Source: Clostridium fermenticellae (GTDB lineage: Bacteria; Bacillota; Clostridia; Clostridiales; Clostridiaceae). From it: a stretch of DNA of 64,000 nt. Made by a program: the position numbers and the translations under genes. This document shows positions 9,523 to 22,765 of the stretch, piece by piece. Each line of letters starts with the position of its first letter. The first letter of the stretch is position 1. A model generated the notes under the pieces. It had not been told where the DNA came from and ran no database searches. It saw nothing but the letters and a program-made list of their open reading frames with translations. The stretch covers positions 2,438,183 through 2,502,182 of the forward strand of contig NZ_CP032416.1 in NCBI RefSeq assembly GCF_003600355.1. Direction: 5' to 3'.

Positions 9523-9730
9523 ATCACATAAATATTAATTTACTTAAATTTTTATACATATTATATAAATTAATCAATGTATTTTATATAGTCAAGTGAC
9601 ATTTTTATGTATTATAGGTAAAAGTATATATTCTTTTATAATATATTTTCTATATAGTGCATAAATATCACTGTAATGTTGTAAAGTATTCAACTTAATT
9701 ATTATATTATATTTATAGATAAAAGTCATC

Positions 9731-9780
9731 AAAAAATAAGTAGAAATATTTTAATGTCAAATTAAAATTTTCTACTTATT
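9731..9780 (-). terminator. Terminator after the TIM-barrel-like gene
   Basis: A 12-bp stem (AATAAGTAGAAA / TTTCTACTTATT, 9735-9746 and 9769-9780) is followed on the minus strand by a T6 run (9731-9736, overlapping the stem foot), 44 bases beyond the stop codon at 9824. Confidence 0.75.
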
Positions 9781-9823
9781 ATAATATATCAAATCAATGA
9801 ATTTATTCAGAATTATGTAATAT

Positions 9824-10501
9824 CTACATATAATCTGCTCTATATTTCTCCATAGTTCCTTTAAATATCTGGCCCGTAGAAGCTGGTGTGTACACAATAG
9901 AGTTAGCACCGGCTTCTATAGTTTCCCTTATACTTTCTTCAGTTTTTCCTCCACTTGCAATTATTGGAAATTCGTTGTATCTACTTCTAATACTTCTAAC
10001 AACACTAGCAGTATTTTTACCGGCAGATACATTAAAAATTGTAGTCCCAGCCTCAATTCTTTTATCCAGGTCTTCCTTTTCCGACACAACAGTTACAACT
10101 ATTGGACTATCTATTGTATCTCTTACTCCTCTTATAATATCATTTGGAGTGGGACTGTTTACAACAATTCCCATTGCCCCTTGAAATTCAGCATCCAATG
10201 CCAAATTTATAACCCTTTTTCCAGTAGTAAGTCCTCCACCAACTCCACAAAAAACCGGTACATCTGATGCAGTTATGAGTACATGAGTTATGAGTGGCTG
10301 AGGTGTAAAAGGATAAACCGCAAATATTGCATCCGCATTATTATTTTTAATAACAGCCACATCCGTAGTAAATATGAATGATTTTATCCTCTTTCCAAAT
10401 ACTTTAATGCCGCTCGCTTCTCTTATTACCTCGGGCATATTTATCATATGACTTCTAAGAATTCCCTTTATAGTTGGTACGTATTTAGTATTTTTTGCCA
10501 T
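9824..10501 (-). CDS. TIM-barrel-like protein of unknown function, often labelled hydrolase
   Basis: 225 residues from the ATG at 10501, which has GGAGG 8 bases upstream. The pattern of alternating strands and helices, with GVGGGLTTGKRVINLALDAE, GIVVNSPTPND, TIFNVSAGKNTA, PIIASGGKTEESI and GANSIVYTPAS, looks like a phosphate-binding TIM barrel. The ASGGKT and GANSIVY parts would be the C-terminal phosphate cup. I do not know a reaction for it. Upstream lies only the tail of a decayed gene and a palindromic repeat, so it may have lost an operon partner. Confidence 0.55.
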   Translation of the reverse strand: MAKNTKYVPTIKGILRSHMINMPEVIREASGIKVFGKRIKSFIFTTDVAVIKNNNADAIFAVYPFTPQPLITHVLITASDVPVFCGVGGGLTTGKRVINLALDAEFQGAMGIVVNSPTPNDIIRGVRDTIDSPIVVTVVSEKEDLDKRIEAGTTIFNVSAGKNTASVVRSIRSRYNEFPIIASGGKTEESIRETIEAGANSIVYTPASTGQIFKGTMEKYRADYM

Positions 10502-10588
10502 GAGCTCTACCTCCATATCATTTCTTTATATAATATTTTATTACAATTTTTCTAAACTAACCAGTAATTTTATGCTAACATCATAAAG

Positions 10589-10700
10589 TTAATTTATTAC
10601 AAAGAATCTTTTTGCCATTTTTACAGATTTCCTGGCACCTTTAACATAAAAATCTGCTCCTGTCATATCTGCATATTTATACTTAGGGGAGATAAACTTA
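10589..10700 (-). pseudogene. Remnant of the 3' end of a gene, possibly corrinoid-protein-like
   Basis: On the minus strand an open frame reads PKYKYADMTGADFYV followed by KGARKSVKMAKRFFVIN and a stop at 10589-10591. This looks like a real protein end: GAD-Y-V-A-SV-AK-F is reminiscent of the C-terminus of cobalamin-binding methyltransferase proteins, though that match is from memory and weak. The frame closes in the sequence next to palindromic repeat B, and the rest of the gene is missing. Most likely the element's arrival or a deletion removed it. Confidence 0.45.
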
Positions 10701-10979
10701 CTTTTCAACTATAAACTCTATATAGGGTTTGTAATTCCAAGCTTAACTTAGCCTCTAGCCGGGATTTCTAAAATTTAGGCACATTAAAAAATTTTGTAGT
10801 AAGTATTAGCGGGGAATTCTTAAAAGTCTTAGTGGATTTTATATGTTTGAGCAAAGCGAGTTTATAAAATCTGCTTAGACTTTTATAAACGCAAGCTTAG
10901 ACTTACTAGAAATTTTTTACGTGACGAATTTTGGGAATCCCGGCTAGAGGCTAAGTTAAACTTTCAGTTACAAACCTTA
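10685..10979. repeat. Palindromic repeat copy B
   Basis: Full-length copy (10721-10979). The left arm TTAGCCTCTAGCCGGGATT is matched exactly by the right arm AATCCCGGCTAGAGGCTAA; the bases differ from those of copies A, D and E at the same place, yet pairing is kept. The ends are TATAGGGTTTGTAA and TTACAAACCTTA. The inner hairpin has the GTTTGAGCAAAGCGAG loop. 10685-10721 matches half of the second element type (CTTTTCA-N2-TATAAACTCTATA). It lies just downstream of the isocitrate dehydrogenase gene. Confidence 0.85.
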
Positions 10980-11037
10980 AATAAAAAAGCCACTTCTATA
11001 AGAAAGCAGCCTTAAATATTACCTTAATACTTCATTA

Positions 11038-12042
11038 TTAATTATTCATCTCTTCTATTATAGCACTTGTAAATTCTGAAGTAGAAGCACTTCCACCTAA
11101 ATCACATGTAACACACCTTCCATCGGCAAGTACCTTCTGAACAGCTTTTTCTATTTTATCTGCTGAATCAAATTCTTTTATGTGTTTAAGCATCATAACT
11201 CCTGATAAAATAGCAGCAGTAGGATTAGCTTTCCCTGTTCCAGCTATGTCTGGTGCTGATCCATGCGCAGGTTCAAAAATAGCATAATCTTCTCCTATGT
11301 TTGCTCCAGGAACTAAACCGAGTCCACCCACAAGTCCAGATGCCATATCTGATAAGATATCACCATAAAGATTAGGCATTACGAGTAAATCATAATTTTC
11401 CGGGTTTAATACAAGCTTCATGCTCATAGCGTCAACTATGACACCTTCAAATTCAATTTCTTTATATTCTTTAGCTATATTTCTCGCACACTTCAGAAAA
11501 AGTCCATCCGATAACTTCATTATATTTGCCTTATGGACTGCTGTTACCTTCCTTCTATTATTATCCTTTGCATATTCAAATGCAAATTTCACAATCCTAT
11601 CACTGGCCTTTTTAGATATTATCTTAATACTTTCTGCTATATCTTCACTTACCATATGCTCTATTCCAGCATATAAATCTTCTGTATTTTCCCTGAATAC
11701 AACAATATCAACATTCTTATACCTTGATTTCACACCTTTGTAAGTCTTTATAGGTCTTACATTTGCATATAAATTCAAAGTTTTTCTAAGGGTGACATTT
11801 ACACTTCTAAATCCCTTTCCGATCGGAGTAGTAACCGGCCCTTTAAGCGCTATTTTATTTTTCTTTATACTATCTATAATATAATCAGGAAGGGGAGTAC
11901 CATACTCTTCAATAACCTCAAATCCGGCTTTTACAATATCCCATTTGATATTTACTCCGCTTTCATCTAAAACTTTCTTTGCCGCCATAGTCACTTCTGG
12001 ACCAATTCCATCTCCTAAAATGAGAGTAATATTATGTGTCAA
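11038..12042 (-). CDS. Isocitrate dehydrogenase (probably NAD-dependent)
   Basis: 334 residues. It belongs to the isocitrate/isopropylmalate dehydrogenase family: GDGIGPEV at 10-17 and NLYGDILSD with the metal-binding aspartates. The substrate loop reads S-V-N-V-T-L-R from 80, followed by LYANVRP at 91-97, which is the isocitrate rather than isopropylmalate form. It would decarboxylate isocitrate to 2-oxoglutarate. The start is TTG with GGAGG 8 bases upstream. As the third gene after citrate synthase and aconitase it completes the route to 2-oxoglutarate and glutamate. The NAD preference is inferred from the short family type, not tested. Confidence 0.88.
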   Translation of the reverse strand: MTHNITLILGDGIGPEVTMAAKKVLDESGVNIKWDIVKAGFEVIEEYGTPLPDYIIDSIKKNKIALKGPVTTPIGKGFRSVNVTLRKTLNLYANVRPIKTYKGVKSRYKNVDIVVFRENTEDLYAGIEHMVSEDIAESIKIISKKASDRIVKFAFEYAKDNNRRKVTAVHKANIMKLSDGLFLKCARNIAKEYKEIEFEGVIVDAMSMKLVLNPENYDLLVMPNLYGDILSDMASGLVGGLGLVPGANIGEDYAIFEPAHGSAPDIAGTGKANPTAAILSGVMMLKHIKEFDSADKIEKAVQKVLADGRCVTCDLGGSASTSEFTSAIIEEMNN

Positions 12043-12107
12043 ATCCTACACCTCCAAAGTTTAAAAAGTAATATGCATCCATTAATAATAAGATTTCAGC
12101 TTATACA

Positions 12108-14030
12108 CTATTTATTACTTTTTACTAAATTTAAAAGTCCGCCTAATTTTATCATGTTTTTTTGCCTGTCTGTAATTTCTAAAAGCATACTGTATTCTTC
12201 ATTCTTAGTTTTATTCTTTACTATAACCCCGGAATTATTAACCTGATCTAAAGCATTCTCTATAACAAGCTCATCCATCTCATCAATTTTATCATAATCC
12301 TTTAAATCCTTAAATACCAAAGGTATTATTCCGTTATTTATCAAGTTTGCTTTATGAATTCTGGCGAATGATTTAGCAAATACAGCTTTTATACCCAGGT
12401 ATAATGGTGCTAACGCTGCATGTTCTCTGCTCGAACCCTGTCCATAATTACTCCCTGCAACTATAAAACCGCCATTATTTTCTTTTGCCTTTTTAGGAAA
12501 ATCCTTATCACATGGTGTCAAACAATATTCAGATAAATACGGGATATTGGACCTATATGGCAAAAGCTTAGCATTAGATGGCATTATATGATCAGTAGTT
12601 ATATTATCTAAAACCTTGGTTAAAACCTTGCCTACTACAATCTCAGATAAAGGTTTTGCCTTTGGAAATGACTTTATATTAGGCCCTCTAACAACCTTAA
12701 CTTTATCTGGATCATCTGAAGGTGCAACTATCATATTATCATTTAATAAGAATTCCTCCGGAACTTTTATTTGAGCATCACATCCAAGTTCTCTAGGATC
12801 TGTTATATGACCTGTCAGTGCAGAAGCTGCCGCAACTTCAGGGCTCACTATATACACCTGTGCCGAAACCGTTCCTGATCTTCCCTCAAAATTTCTATTA
12901 AATGTCCTAAGAGATACCGCATCAGTTGAAGGCGATTGTCCCATTCCAATACATGGTCCGCATGCACATTCAAGTACTCTGGCTCCAGCTGCTACCATAC
13001 TTGAAAGTGCACCATTTTGAGCCATCATGTTCAGAACCTGCCTTGAACCAGGTGAGATGACCAAAGATACATTTTCAGCTACAGTCTTACCTTCAAGTAT
13101 TTTAGATACCTTCATCATATCAACATATGATGAATTGGTACAGCTTCCTATGCAAACCTGATTTACCTTAATATTTTTAAGCTCAGATACAGGTACAACA
13201 TTATCAGGGCTATGAGGGCATGCTGCTAAAGGTTCAAGCTCAGACAAGTCTATTTCTATTTCTTCATCATAAGTTGCATCACAATCTGCTTTTATTTCAA
13301 CAAAATCTTTTTCTCTCCCTTGAGCCTTTAAAAATGCATGAGTAACCTCATCGCTTGGAAATATTGATGTCGTTGCTCCAAGTTCTGCCCCCATATTAGC
13401 AATAGTTGCTCTCTGAGGCACAGTTAAAGTTTTAAGGCCATCTCCTGTATATTCAAATATCTTTCCAACTCCACCTTTTACTGTCAATCTCCTTAAAATT
13501 TCAAGGATTATATCTTTTGCTGCAACCCAAGGTACAAGACCTCCTTTTAAATTTACTTTTACAATTTCAGGCATATTTATATAATACTCTCCGCCTCCCA
13601 TTGCCACAGCAACATCAAGTCCACCTGCTCCAATTGCAAGCATTCCTATTCCGCCGCCTGTAGGTGTATGGCTGTCAGAGCCAAGTAATGTATCACCTGG
13701 TATTCCGAATCTTTCAAGATTTACCTGATGGCATATACCATTTCCCGGTCTTGAAAAATATATGCCATGCTTTTTTGCAACAGTTTGAATGTAAAGGTGG
13801 TCATCTGCATTTTCTGGTCCTGATTGGAGTATATTATGATCTACATAAGCAACTGATTTTTTAGTCTTAACTTTATCTATTCCAAGTGCTTCAAATTGAA
13901 GATATGCCATGGTACCAGTTGAATCCTGTGTCAAAGTTCTATCTATTCTTATAGCAATTTCACTCCCCTTGACCATCTTTCCTTTCACAAGGTGTTTTTT
14001 TATTATCTTTTGTGCAATATTAAGTCCCAT
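12108..14030 (-). CDS. Aconitate hydratase (short bacterial type)
   Basis: 640 residues, as in the short aconitases of anaerobes rather than the 890-residue AcnA. It interconverts citrate and isocitrate. Cluster ligands are visible as IGSCTNSS (about 296-303) and CACGPCIGMGQ (about 355-365), the three cysteines that hold the [4Fe-4S] cluster. The swivel domain with GSNYGQGSSREHAA (about 533) carries the substrate-binding serine and arginine. GGAGG lies upstream of the ATG. It is the middle gene of the citrate operon. A 3-isopropylmalate dehydratase role is less likely, since large and small domains are fused. Confidence 0.92.
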   Translation of the reverse strand: MGLNIAQKIIKKHLVKGKMVKGSEIAIRIDRTLTQDSTGTMAYLQFEALGIDKVKTKKSVAYVDHNILQSGPENADDHLYIQTVAKKHGIYFSRPGNGICHQVNLERFGIPGDTLLGSDSHTPTGGGIGMLAIGAGGLDVAVAMGGGEYYINMPEIVKVNLKGGLVPWVAAKDIILEILRRLTVKGGVGKIFEYTGDGLKTLTVPQRATIANMGAELGATTSIFPSDEVTHAFLKAQGREKDFVEIKADCDATYDEEIEIDLSELEPLAACPHSPDNVVPVSELKNIKVNQVCIGSCTNSSYVDMMKVSKILEGKTVAENVSLVISPGSRQVLNMMAQNGALSSMVAAGARVLECACGPCIGMGQSPSTDAVSLRTFNRNFEGRSGTVSAQVYIVSPEVAAASALTGHITDPRELGCDAQIKVPEEFLLNDNMIVAPSDDPDKVKVVRGPNIKSFPKAKPLSEIVVGKVLTKVLDNITTDHIMPSNAKLLPYRSNIPYLSEYCLTPCDKDFPKKAKENNGGFIVAGSNYGQGSSREHAALAPLYLGIKAVFAKSFARIHKANLINNGIIPLVFKDLKDYDKIDEMDELVIENALDQVNNSGVIVKNKTKNEEYSMLLEITDRQKNMIKLGGLLNLVKSNK

Positions 14031-14057
14031 TATAGTACTACCTCCATTTAAATATAT

Positions 14058-15428
14058 TTAACTCGCTCTAGTGTTATTTTTTTCTATAATCTCGGGCATA
14101 AGCTTTTCCACTAACAACTCTAACTCATTATTTCCTATTATTGTCGTCCTGCCATCAACATACTGCTGATCAACCCATTCCTTTATAACTTCAATCCTAG
14201 GATCCTTCTTATCAATCTTTTCCTCACCTTTTAATCTGTAATATGTGTCTATCCATGCAGCTATTCCAGCAAGTCCTGAATATTGATTTACAGCCACAAC
14301 TACAGGCCTGCCAAGTATCTTATCCGTATCAAATATATTGTAAATTTCCTCATCCTTTAATATGCCGTCTGCATGTATACCAGCTCTTGTCACATTAAAC
14401 TGCCTGCCAACAAAAGGAGTTCTAGGAGGTATATCATATTTTATCTCATTTTTAAAATATTGAGCTATTTCAGTTATAACATGTAAATTCATGTTTTTCG
14501 TTATTCCTTTTAATTGCCCATATTCAAATATCATAGATTCTAGTGGACAATTGCCAGTTCTTTCACCAATTCCCAAAAGTGATGTATTTATAGCAGATGC
14601 GCCATACAGCCAAGCTGTAGTAGAATTAGTAACAACTGCATTAAAGTCATTATGGCCATGCCATTCTATCATTTCTGAAGGAACTCCACAGTTCACTTTA
14701 AGACCATGTATCAATCCCTGAACACTTCTTGGAAGTGATGCGCCTGCATACGAAACACCTAGTCCTAAGGTATCACAAACTCTTATTTTTATCGGAATTC
14801 CAGATTCCTTAGAAAGTTTCATAAGTTTATTAACAAACGGCACTACAAATCCATAGAAATCAGCTCTTGTTATATCCTCCAGATGACATCTTGGACGTAT
14901 TCCATTGCTTAAAGCTTCTTCAACTATTTCTAAATACATATCCATAGCCTGTTGTCTTGTTTTACCTAGTTTTTTAAATATATGGTAATCTGAACAAGAC
15001 ATAAGCATTCCTGTCTCTTTTATTCCCATATCTTTTACCAATTTAAAGTCCTGTTTATTAGCTCTTATCCACGAAGTAACTTCAGGAAATTTATATCCCC
15101 TTTCCATACACACTGAAGCAGCTTCTCTATCCTTTTCAGTATATAGAAAAAATTCTGTCTGCTTTATAATTCCTGAATTATTATCAAGTTCATGAAGATA
15201 ATCAAAAATTCTAATTATCTGTTCGGCTGAATAAGGTGGCATTGATTGTTGTCCATCTCTAAAGGTAGTATCTGTAATCCATATATTCTTAGGTAAATCC
15301 ATAGGCACCTGAATTTGATTAAAAGTAACCTTAGGAATTTCTGAATAGGGAAATATATCTTTATAAAGATTAGGAGTCTCCACATCTTGTAAAACATGCT
15401 CATACGAAGATTTTTTTATAATATTCAT
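14058..15428 (-). CDS. Citrate synthase, Re-face type
   Basis: 456 residues from the ATG at 15428 (GGAGGG upstream; a TTG four codons earlier overlaps that site). It belongs to the homocitrate/isopropylmalate synthase family: TDTTFRDGQQSMPPYSAEQI at about 52-71 and the metal motif EWHGHNDF at about 255. The family's Re-citrate synthase, described in C. kluyveri, condenses oxaloacetate and acetyl-CoA with the opposite stereochemistry to the normal enzyme. The neighbours aconitase and isocitrate dehydrogenase make citrate the likely product rather than isopropylmalate or homocitrate. The operon starts from a -24/-12 promoter 57 bases upstream. Confidence 0.9.
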   Translation of the reverse strand: MNIIKKSSYEHVLQDVETPNLYKDIFPYSEIPKVTFNQIQVPMDLPKNIWITDTTFRDGQQSMPPYSAEQIIRIFDYLHELDNNSGIIKQTEFFLYTEKDREAASVCMERGYKFPEVTSWIRANKQDFKLVKDMGIKETGMLMSCSDYHIFKKLGKTRQQAMDMYLEIVEEALSNGIRPRCHLEDITRADFYGFVVPFVNKLMKLSKESGIPIKIRVCDTLGLGVSYAGASLPRSVQGLIHGLKVNCGVPSEMIEWHGHNDFNAVVTNSTTAWLYGASAINTSLLGIGERTGNCPLESMIFEYGQLKGITKNMNLHVITEIAQYFKNEIKYDIPPRTPFVGRQFNVTRAGIHADGILKDEEIYNIFDTDKILGRPVVVAVNQYSGLAGIAAWIDTYYRLKGEEKIDKKDPRIEVIKEWVDQQYVDGRTTIIGNNELELLVEKLMPEIIEKNNTRAS

Positions 15429-15484
15429 AATACCCTCCAAAATTATATTTATAAATTATTGGCCTGTTCTTTTAAAGACCTATT

Positions 15485-15501
15485 TTGCAATAATTATGCC
15501 A
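15485..15501 (-). promoter_or_regulatory. Sigma-54 (-24/-12) promoter of the citrate operon
   Basis: Minus strand TGGCATAATTATTGCAA matches the consensus TGGCAC-N5-TTGCW with the required ten bases between GG and GC. It is 57 bases upstream of the citrate synthase start. No sigma-54 activator gene is adjacent, so the activator would act from elsewhere. Confidence 0.7.
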
Positions 15502-15573
15502 TAAAAATGCAAGATTAGCTACTTTGCAGAGCTATACGAAATTTCTTGTAAATTTATATTTATTCATTTTTGG

Positions 15574-15608
15574 TGAATATTTATTCGTAAATTACGTTGT
15601 TTCGTAAT
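15574..15608 (-). promoter_or_regulatory. Candidate upstream regulatory sites of the citrate operon
   Basis: Two dyads lie 73-107 bases upstream of the -24 element: TGAATATTTATTCGT (15574-15588), close to the ARG-box form TGAATWWWWATTCA and matching 13 of 15 bases with 34800-34814 near gabT; and ATTACG-N6-CGTAAT (15591-15608). Either could bind the sigma-54 activator, or the first could bind an ArgR-type protein. The remainder of 15429-15858 is AT-rich without other signals. Confidence 0.45.
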
Positions 15609-15858
15609 AATTAAAGTATAATTATGCTTATATTGTAACATTTTTATTTAATATAAGCAAATAAAAATTTTCATATTTTTGTATGAAAATTTATATTGTT
15701 ATCATTTTTGCTTTTTAAAATGCTTAAAAGGATTTTTTTTAATTAAGATTGGCACCATTATTTAATGTTAAAATTCAAATGTTCTGTTCACAAAACTGTT
15801 TAAAAGAATAATAGTTGTAAATATTATTAATACATACTTGTTACTAGGAGGAATTGTT

Positions 15859-16716
15859 ATTATAGATTTTCATAAAAAATATTTTAGATTTTTAGTAGTA
15901 TTATTAGTTATAGTTTTTACTATAACTGGATGTAGTTCATATAAAACATTCGCAAATGTTGAAAATGAGAGAATAAAAATAAGTTATATAGATGTCGGTC
16001 AAGGCGATAGTGAATTAATTCAAGTTAACAATAAGAATTTACTTATTGATGCCGGTCCTTCTCAAAATACAGATAAGCTAATTTCATTTTTAAAAAGTCA
16101 AAAAATACGTAAATTGGATTATGTGATAGCCACTCATCCTCATGAAGACCACATAGGAGGTATGCCTGCTATAATAAAAAAATATCCAATAGATAAGTTT
16201 TATGCTCCAAAAGTTATTGCAAATACTCAATTTTTTGAAAACATGGTAACTGCATTAAAAGATAAAGACATGAAGATATATCCGGCTAAATCCGGGATGA
16301 GTATAGATCTGGGTAAAAATACGAAATGTAATATAATAGCTCCAAATAATAATAAATATGAAAACTTAAATGATTATTCTATAGTACTAGTAATATCTTA
16401 TAAAAACTGCAAATTTTTATTTACAGGAGATGCCGAAAATTTAAGTGAAGAAGAGATACTTAATAATAATTATGATATTTCATGTAATGTATTAAAAATC
16501 GGACATCACGGAAGTAAAACATCTTCATCTGACGAATTTCTCGATAAAACAAGAGCAAATATAGCAGTTATAAGTTGCGGCAAAGATAATGATTATGGTC
16601 ATCCAAATAAAACAACTTTAGAAAAGCTAAAGAGGCACAATATTAAAATATATAGAACGGATTTAGAGGGTAATATAATATTGACGAGCAATGGAAATAG
16701 TATATTTAAATATTAA
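15859..16716 (+). CDS. Lipoprotein metallo-beta-lactamase hydrolase, ComEC C-terminal type
   Basis: About 285 residues. The N-terminus has a basic start, a hydrophobic stretch and the lipobox ITGC, so it is a predicted lipoprotein outside the membrane. The metallo-beta-lactamase domain shows DVGQGDSELIQ, the zinc motif THPHEDH, LFTGDAE and IGHHGSKTSSS, all close to the ComEC C-terminal domain; it is more canonical than the paralogue at 746-1567. The start is unusual: AGGAGG (15846-15851) points to an ATT at 15859, with no ATG, GTG or TTG in frame at proper distance; an in-frame TTG at 15838 lies before the ribosome site. Confidence 0.8.
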   Translation: MIDFHKKYFRFLVVLLVIVFTITGCSSYKTFANVENERIKISYIDVGQGDSELIQVNNKNLLIDAGPSQNTDKLISFLKSQKIRKLDYVIATHPHEDHIGGMPAIIKKYPIDKFYAPKVIANTQFFENMVTALKDKDMKIYPAKSGMSIDLGKNTKCNIIAPNNNKYENLNDYSIVLVISYKNCKFLFTGDAENLSEEEILNNNYDISCNVLKIGHHGSKTSSSDEFLDKTRANIAVISCGKDNDYGHPNKTTLEKLKRHNIKIYRTDLEGNIILTSNGNSIFKY

Positions 16717-16739
16717 ATAATATATGCAAAAAATAAAAA

Positions 16740-16814
16740 TGGCTCCGCGAAAAGGATTCGAACCTTCAACCCTTCGGTTAACAGCCGAATGCTCCACCGT
16801 TGAGCTATCGCGGA
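16740..16814 (-). tRNA. tRNA-Asn (GTT)
   Basis: Read on the minus strand the cloverleaf is complete: acceptor TCCGCGA/TCGCGGA, anticodon loop CTGTTAA giving GTT, TTCGAAT in the T loop, and an encoded CCA. It is the last gene of the rRNA operon, 16 bases after the 5S gene. Confidence 0.96.
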
Positions 16815-16830
16815 ACAATATAAGTTTTAT

Positions 16831-16947
16831 ACCTGGCGGTGACCTACTCTCCCGCAGGGCTGCCCCTGAAGTACCATCGGCACAATAAAGCTTAACCTAC
16901 CTGTTCGGTATGGGAAGGAGTGTTACCTTTATGTAATAACCACCAGA
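16831..16947 (-). rRNA. rrf: 5S ribosomal RNA
   Basis: About 117 bases. The minus strand begins TCTGGTGGTTATTACAT and ends with ACCGCCAGGT, the normal closing helix of 5S rRNA; the CGAACAGGTAGG and GGTAGGTCA-type conserved parts are present. It follows 23S in the operon. Confidence 0.95.
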
Positions 16948-17108
16948 TTGCTGATTGCTTCTAAATCTTTGATTTAGATAAATATGCATTGACTAAAACT
17001 CTAATAAAATTTATACTAACCGGAGGTTTATAAATAAATCCCGGCTAATTGAGATTGTTCTCTCAAAACTGCACAGTAAAGATAGAAGAAATTGATTAAG
17101 AAAAGTAA

Positions 17109-20012
<2,904 letters not shown>

Positions 20013-20014
20013 TA

Positions 20015-20140
20015 AGTAAAAATTGCTATAAACTCCGTATCTTTCTGTCAAATGTTTCGCTCAGACACTCACTTACCTAAGTAAGCTCCGCTCTTCGCCC
20101 GACATTTTCCGCAAGCTACCCGTTTCTATCAATTTTTACC
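20015..20140 (-). other. 23S processing stem with an inserted hairpin in the spacer
   Basis: Directly before the mature 23S 5' end, AGTAAAAATTG (20015-20025) pairs with CAATTTTTACC (ending 20140), which should form the RNase III processing stem. The enclosed part is more GC-rich and itself palindromic (AAATGTC...ACATTT, CTTAC...GTAAG), containing GTCTGAGCGAAA. It is not part of the mature rRNA. Confidence 0.5.
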
Positions 20141-20257
20141 GGTTAATTAATAATAATATATGTTAATATATATCAAATAATTAAGAATCTTTAATCAATT
20201 TTACAAAGTAATAACTTTACTTTAACTTTCTTCTCTGTGCAGTTTTCAAAGAACAAA

Positions 20258-20334
<77 letters not shown>

Positions 20335-20337
20335 ATA

Positions 20338-20413
20338 TGGTGGAGATAAAGAGACTCGAACTCTTGACCCTCTGCGTGCAAGGCAGATGCTCTCCCAACT
20401 GAGCTATACCCCC
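20338..20413 (-). tRNA. tRNA-Ala (TGC)
   Basis: 76 bases on the minus strand: GGGGGTA/TATCTCC acceptor (two G-T pairs), anticodon loop CTTGCAC giving TGC, TTCGAGT in the T loop, encoded CCA. It lies directly after 16S and 3 bases before tRNA-Ile. Confidence 0.96.
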
Positions 20414-20492
20414 ATATATTAGAATTGTGAACAATATAAATCAAACAGATAAATATAAACCAGTCTTTAAGATAGAGTTACCTATCTTACGA

Positions 20493-22015
<1,523 letters not shown>

Positions 22016-22171
22016 TTCTTATATAAAACTCTTATTCAGAGTTTTGAGTTCAACTTAAGCTCATTTACTTTACTTTTAAGCTGCCAAAGCAGCTTCCAAA
22101 AGAATTGCTGGTTTATTTTTATTCTTCTCTGTTTGATTTTCAATGTTCAATACCATCAACATGGCTTTCTT

Positions 22172-22200
22172 AGAATATCACATCCAAGAACAGTTGTCAA
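22172..22200 (-). promoter_or_regulatory. rRNA operon promoter
   Basis: Minus strand TTGACA (22195-22200), 17 bases, TATTCT (22172-22177), about 155 bases upstream of mature 16S. A weaker TTGTCA lies further upstream near 22244 and may belong to a second promoter. 22016-22171 is the leader; it has an ACTCT...AGAGT dyad around 22026-22045. Confidence 0.7.
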
Positions 22201-22416
22201 CATAATCACTAATATTTTTTTACAATTCCAAATATGATATGTTTTGACAACAGAAATTATTCTACCATAAATACATTAAACTCAAAAATGATTTAACGCT
22301 GTTATATTATTTTATAATCTTCAATTTCGTTATTACTATTTAATTCTAATATTTGCATATAGGGACACACTAGGAAACGTATATCTATACTATTGCTTAT
22401 AGGAAGAGTTACAAAC

Positions 22417-22675
22417 CCATAGGGTCAAATCTAAGCTTAACCTATGTGCAGGCCAAGATTTCTAAAATTTAGGCACATTAAAAAATTTTGTAGTAAGTCT
22501 TAGTGAAGCGTTCTTAAAAGTCTTAGTAGATTTTATATGTTTGAGTTTACGAGTTTATCAATCTTTATTAGATTTTCAAAATACCGGGCTTTAGAATTGC
22601 TAAAAGCATTTATAGTACCGGATTTTGTCAGCATCTCCCGGGGGATGGATTAACTTTTCATTTATAAACCCTATA
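22417..22675. repeat. Palindromic repeat copy C, chimeric
   Basis: The left half (AAGCTTAACCTATG, GGCACATTAAAAAATTTTG, GTAGTAAGTCTTAG, GTTTGAG) is the first element type. From about 22555 the sequence departs and ends with the full half of the second type (CAGCATCTCCCGGGGGATGG then TAACTTTTCATTTATAAACC). So two elements are fused and the normal right arm is lost. It lies between the rRNA promoter and the uppP terminator. The rest of 22201-22416 is AT-rich without other features. Confidence 0.7.
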
Positions 22676-22710
22676 AAGCTGATAAATGCACAGGTTTTAA
22701 TTTGAAATAT

Positions 22711-22738
22711 AAAAAAAATGAAGCATTTTTTGCCTCAT
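22711..22738 (-). terminator. Terminator of uppP
   Basis: Minus strand ATGAGGC-loop-GCTTCAT (22718-22738) followed by a T8 run, 28 bases after the uppP stop. Confidence 0.85.
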
Positions 22739-22765
22739 CTTTTTTCTGTATATTCTATTTCAAAA

